A stretch of 64,000 bases of DNA, from positions 60,451 through 124,450 of the forward strand of contig NZ_JAJTHI010000006.1 in assembly GCF_021298855.1 (NCBI RefSeq), written 5' to 3'. Shown piece by piece: positions 61,001 through 64,000 of this stretch. Position numbers and translations under genes: made by a program. Source of the DNA: Gemmatimonas sp. (GTDB lineage Bacteria; Gemmatimonadota; Gemmatimonadetes; Gemmatimonadales; Gemmatimonadaceae). The notes under the pieces are model-generated. The model did not search any database, was not told the origin of the DNA, and saw nothing but the letters and a program-made list of their open reading frames with translations. Position 1 is the stretch's first letter. Each line of letters begins with the position of its first letter.

Positions 61001-61903
61001 ATGTCGTCCACCACCCCCGACGTCACCACCATCGTTCGCGAGAAGTACGGCGAGGCCGCGCGCCGCGTACTCGAGCTGGCACCGCAGGACACCGCCGATG
61101 CCGCGGCCGCGAGCTGCTGCGGCCCGGTCAACTCCTGCTGCGGCGGCGCCGCCTTCAACGGCACGGTCGATCCCATCACGTCCAACCTCTACGTGAACGG
61201 CGAAACCGACGAGCTGCCCAACGCTGCGGTGCTCGCCTCGCTGGGCTGCGGCAATCCCACCGCGCTCGCCGAACTGCGGGAAGGCGAAGTCGTGCTCGAC
61301 CTCGGCTCCGGTGGCGGCATCGACGTCCTGCTCTCGGCGCGCCGCGTGGGCCCCACCGGCAAGGCGTTCGGTCTCGACATGACCGACGACATGCTGGCCC
61401 TCGCCCGGCGCAACGCCGCCGAAGCGGGTGTCGGCAACGTGGAGTTCCTGCGCGGCCGCATCGAGGAGATCCCGCTGCCGTCGAACAGCGTGGATGTGAT
61501 CATCTCCAATTGCGTCATCAACCTGTCGGGCGACAAGCGGCGCGTACTGGCCGAGGCGTTCCGTGTGCTCAAGCCCGGTGGCCGTTTCGCGGTGAGCGAC
61601 GTGGTGGTGCGCGGCGCGGTGCCGGCCGATGTGCGGCGCTCCATGGAGCTGTGGGTGGGCTGCGTGGCCGGCGCGCTCGAGGAGCAGGAGTTCCGCACGC
61701 TGCTCGCGGAGAGCGGCTTCACGGACATCGACATCGAACCCACGCGCCTCTACCGGAGCGAGGATGCGCGGGCGTTTCTGCAGGAGTCCGGCATCAATGT
61801 CGAGGCCAACCTCGCGGCCATCGACGGCAAGTTCATGGCGGCCTTCGTGCGCGCCACGAAGCCGGCGCCCACGCCGGCCCACGCCAGCCTCGCCGCGCCC
61901 TGA
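61001..61903 (+). CDS. arsM: Arsenite S-adenosylmethyltransferase ArsM
   Basis: The 300-residue enzyme methylates As(III) with SAM. Motif I is VLDLGSGGGIDVLLSARRVG. Conserved Cys occur in SCCGPVNSCCGG near residue 40, ISNCVINL and LWVGCVAGAL. The last two match the As(III)-binding Cys of ArsM. NGETDELPNAAVLASLGCGN is the family signature. It starts 26 bases after arsR and ends 2 bases before the metallophosphatase gene. Confidence 0.94.
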   Translation: MSSTTPDVTTIVREKYGEAARRVLELAPQDTADAAAASCCGPVNSCCGGAAFNGTVDPITSNLYVNGETDELPNAAVLASLGCGNPTALAELREGEVVLDLGSGGGIDVLLSARRVGPTGKAFGLDMTDDMLALARRNAAEAGVGNVEFLRGRIEEIPLPSNSVDVIISNCVINLSGDKRRVLAEAFRVLKPGGRFAVSDVVVRGAVPADVRRSMELWVGCVAGALEEQEFRTLLAESGFTDIDIEPTRLYRSEDARAFLQESGINVEANLAAIDGKFMAAFVRATKPAPTPAHASLAAP

Positions 61904-61905
61904 CG

Positions 61906-62661
61906 ATGCGCTACGCTCTGATCTCCGACATTCACGCCAACGTGCAGGCGCTCGATGCCGTGCTCGCCGACATCGACGCGCGCGGCGACGTGGACGCCGT
62001 GTACCACCTCGGTGATCTGGTGGGCTACTCCAGCACCCCCAACGAGGTGGTCGAACGGCTGCGCGCCCGCGCCATTGCGGGGATTGCGGGCAACTACGAT
62101 TCCACGGTGGCCACCGACTACAGGCACTGCGGCTGCAAGTCGGAGAGTGTGCGGCAGGAGGAGCTCGCGCATATCAGCTACGAGTTCACGCGCGGCGCCG
62201 TGTCCCCCGCTACGAAGCGGTATCTGGCCGGGCTCCCCTTCTCGCTCGATCTGCGCCCGCTGGGCGGACATGCGTCAGGCCCACGCCTGGTGCTCGTGCA
62301 CGGCACGCCAACGCTCAACACCGTGTACTTCACCGAAGACCGCCCCGATGACTTCTGTCGCAAGATGGCGGCCAGCGTGGGGCTCAAGGCCGGTGACATG
62401 CTGGCGTTCGGGCACACCCACAAGCCGTGGCATCGCCAGGTGGATGACATCCACTTCGTGAACACCGGCAGCGTGGGGCGCCCCAAGGACGGCGACTGGC
62501 GGGCCGGGTATGTGCGCGTGACCTTCGGCGCGTCGGCCACCGCCGTGGAGTTCGTGCGCGTGCCCTACGCCATCGAGGCCACCGTGGCCGGCGTGCGTGC
62601 TGCCGGCCTGCCGGACGACTTCGTGAGCTTCCTGCAGACGGGCGGGAAGTCTCCCGCCTAG
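61906..62661 (+). CDS. Metallophosphoesterase (YfcE/MPP family)
   Basis: The 251-residue calcineurin-like protein has D-x-H (LISDIHANVQAL), GDLVGY, GNYDS, VHGTP and GHTH metal motifs. The family includes phosphodiesterases such as YfcE and nucleotidases. The link to arsR-arsM suggests it hydrolyses an arsenic-related or stress nucleotide, but this is inference. The stop shares a CTAG with the convergent M56 peptidase gene. Confidence 0.87.
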   Translation: MRYALISDIHANVQALDAVLADIDARGDVDAVYHLGDLVGYSSTPNEVVERLRARAIAGIAGNYDSTVATDYRHCGCKSESVRQEELAHISYEFTRGAVSPATKRYLAGLPFSLDLRPLGGHASGPRLVLVHGTPTLNTVYFTEDRPDDFCRKMAASVGLKAGDMLAFGHTHKPWHRQVDDIHFVNTGSVGRPKDGDWRAGYVRVTFGASATAVEFVRVPYAIEATVAGVRAAGLPDDFVSFLQTGGKSPA

Positions 62662-63722
62662 GCGTGCCGGTGCGGGCAATCGCTGGCCCCGGGCGGCAGC
62701 AGCGGGCCCTTCACCTGCCAGCGACAGAACAGATGCGCCGCCGCGAACACGCCGTCGTGCTCGCAATGCTGATGTGACGCCGGATGCCCCGCCGCTGCCG
62801 GCAGGTCGTGCACGTCCACGATTCCCGACAGCGTGCTCACCGACAGCATGAGCAGCGCCACCACAACCGCGCGCGTCGTCAGCCGGCCCTGCGGGCGATA
62901 CGCTTCGCCCAGCAGCCGGCGCACTCGGCGGTCCAACAGATCGCGCCGCAGAAAGCCCACCACCGCCAGCGGCCCGGCCACCGGCGCCTCGGGCGGTGGC
63001 CACGCGCCCAGCTTCACCAGCGCGCTCGCCACCGCGATGGGGCCCGCCACCGCACTCGCTGCATCGTCGGCAATCACCTCGGCTTCATCGGCAATATCCT
63101 CCGAGACCGCACGCACCGCCGGCACCCAGAACAGCGCACGCGCGAGCGTGCGCAGCAGCAGGAACCGCAGCGGATCGCGGCGGCGCACATGCGCCGCTTC
63201 GTGCGCCAGCACCGCCGTCAGCTCCTCCGCCGGGAGCGCCTCCGCCCCCTGCAGCAGTGCGTGGGCCACGTACACGCGCGGACGCAGCCCGTGGCCAGCA
63301 GTGAACGCCGGAATGGGGAGCCCGTGCACCACGTGCACCGCGGCCGCCGGCAAACCGGCCTGCGCCGCTACCATTGCCTCGGCCGCCGAGAGGCGGCGCA
63401 TCGGCAACCCCTGCAGCACGCGCCGCGTCTGCCACGCACGCTGCGCGAGATCCCACAGCGCCCAGGCTCCCCCCACCACCACCAGCACGTGCAGCAGCTG
63501 GTGCACCGGGGCCAGCAGCTCGTGCAGGGCAATGAGACACATCACCCCGAAGTGATCACTCCCCGACAGCGGACGGTCGGCCAGCCCCAGCACGTGCGTG
63601 CCCACCACCGGCACCAGCGACAACAGCAGAATGGCCGCGAGGCCAATGACGAGCAGCCGCTGATAGCGACGCTCTCCATGCACCGTGCCCGCGCGCAGCC
63701 ACGGGCGTGCCGAATCAGTCAC
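62658..63722 (-). CDS. M56-family membrane zinc peptidase (BlaR1/MecR1-like)
   Basis: The 354-residue protein has N-terminal helices (LLVIGLAAILLLSLVPVV), a cytoplasmic loop, and the zinc site LAHEAAHVRRRDPLRF (HExxH). The C-terminus holds another helix and a His/Cys-rich end (PASHQHCEHDG...CPHRHA), unusual for BlaR1, with no penicillin-binding sensor domain. It should cleave or release the BlaI-type repressor encoded 6 bases upstream. GTG 63722 is the start. Confidence 0.83.
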   Translation of the reverse strand: MTDSARPWLRAGTVHGERRYQRLLVIGLAAILLLSLVPVVGTHVLGLADRPLSGSDHFGVMCLIALHELLAPVHQLLHVLVVVGGAWALWDLAQRAWQTRRVLQGLPMRRLSAAEAMVAAQAGLPAAAVHVVHGLPIPAFTAGHGLRPRVYVAHALLQGAEALPAEELTAVLAHEAAHVRRRDPLRFLLLRTLARALFWVPAVRAVSEDIADEAEVIADDAASAVAGPIAVASALVKLGAWPPPEAPVAGPLAVVGFLRRDLLDRRVRRLLGEAYRPQGRLTTRAVVVALLMLSVSTLSGIVDVHDLPAAAGHPASHQHCEHDGVFAAAHLFCRWQVKGPLLPPGASDCPHRHA

Positions 63723-63728
63723 GGTTCG

Positions 63729-64000
63729 TCACGCTCCGTCACGGCGCCGCCGCGCCTCCTCCACCAGCCTCGCCAGCTGCTCCAGCTGCGCGGGGTCGCG
63801 CTGCGCGAGCACGTCCACGAAACAGGCCGCCAGCCGCTGCGGCGCGAAGTCGATGACTCCCTCCACCAGCCGGCGCGACGCGTACTCCTCGAACTCGGCG
63901 GGCGACAGCGCGGCCGTGTAGTGCAGCAGCCCGTCGATCTTGCCCCGCGTGAGCAGATGCTTGTCCACGAGCTTGTTGAGCACCGTGACCACCGTGAGCA
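63729..64000 (-). CDS. BlaI/MecI-family repressor, N-terminus cut by window edge
   Basis: Ninety codons are open from the window edge to the stop at 63729. TVVTVLNKLVDKHLLTR is the C-terminal half of the winged helix of BlaI/MecI/CopY repressors and a helical dimerisation tail follows (AACFVDVLAQRDPAQLEQLA). The start lies outside the window. With the adjacent M56 peptidase it forms the usual two-gene signalling cassette; the target genes are not visible here. Confidence 0.85.
   Translation of the reverse strand, partial: LTVVTVLNKLVDKHLLTRGKIDGLLHYTAALSPAEFEEYASRRLVEGVIDFAPQRLAACFVDVLAQRDPAQLEQLARLVEEARRRRDGA

Overview
The window is visibly GC-rich bacterial DNA, tightly packed with genes. 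Many neighbours overlap by 4 bases (ATGA or GTGA), and most genes fall in short co-directional operons. The gene set suits a didermic aerobe: outer-membrane porin, TolC/RND efflux, many lipoproteins, SURF1. Short DUF4097 lipoprotein-like genes, an AttH-like exporter, ArsM, MntH/MntR and frequent GTG starts would fit Gemmatimonadota (a Gemmatimonas relative). That placement is inference from gene content, not from a marker phylogeny.

Layout, left to right. 1-863 holds a RecA-like ImuA gene cut by the left edge; a pterin dehydratase follows. 1409-11407 is a long leftward set: DNA methyltransferase, overlapping SNF2-type helicase, HAD phosphatase, ECF sigma factor, anti-sigma factor and two DUF4097 proteins. 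11504-16462 runs rightward: ChrA, class IV aminotransferase, rhodanese, CoA-type NUDIX hydrolase, gamma-glutamyltransferase. Four ~117-bp palindromic repeats follow. 17014-19645 is a manganese operon (MntH, UspA, DtxR/MntR) with a candidate metal operator. 19677-24066 is an AttEFGH-like ABC export operon whose second permease carries a one-base frameshift. 24220-28428 has a DUF72 protein, glycogen branching enzyme with an 18-bp-repeat tail, and SURF1. 28514-32168 runs leftward: UDP-glucuronate epimerase, EamA transporter, MgtE, HMA-like protein. 32244-37533 runs rightward: dehydrogenase, class V aminotransferase, lipoprotein, thioesterase, MFS transporter. 37544-42927 has RNase Z, a KGG protein, threonine dehydratase, class II photolyase and tRNA-Ala, and holds three copies of a large inverted-repeat element at convergent gene ends.

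44347-50615 is the main accessory region. glnS is followed by an Uma2 nuclease gene and tRNA-Gln(CUG). The 3' part of that tRNA plus its terminator recurs twice downstream, bounding two small islets. Islet A carries a DUF4160/DUF2442 pair and a divergent MerB-like/MarR pair. Islet B carries a winged-helix/nucleotidyltransferase pair of toxin-antitoxin type behind a 26-bp perfect palindrome. No integrase is present in either.

50747-58761 is a CzcCBA-type metal efflux operon with a His/Asp-rich secreted protein in front and HupE plus two small envelope proteins behind. The rest holds a CHRD-like secreted protein, a porin, an arsR-arsM-metallophosphatase operon, and an M56 peptidase/BlaI pair cut by the right edge. 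The two candidate novel systems are the stand-alone methyltransferase-helicase module and the tRNA-Gln tandem islets.
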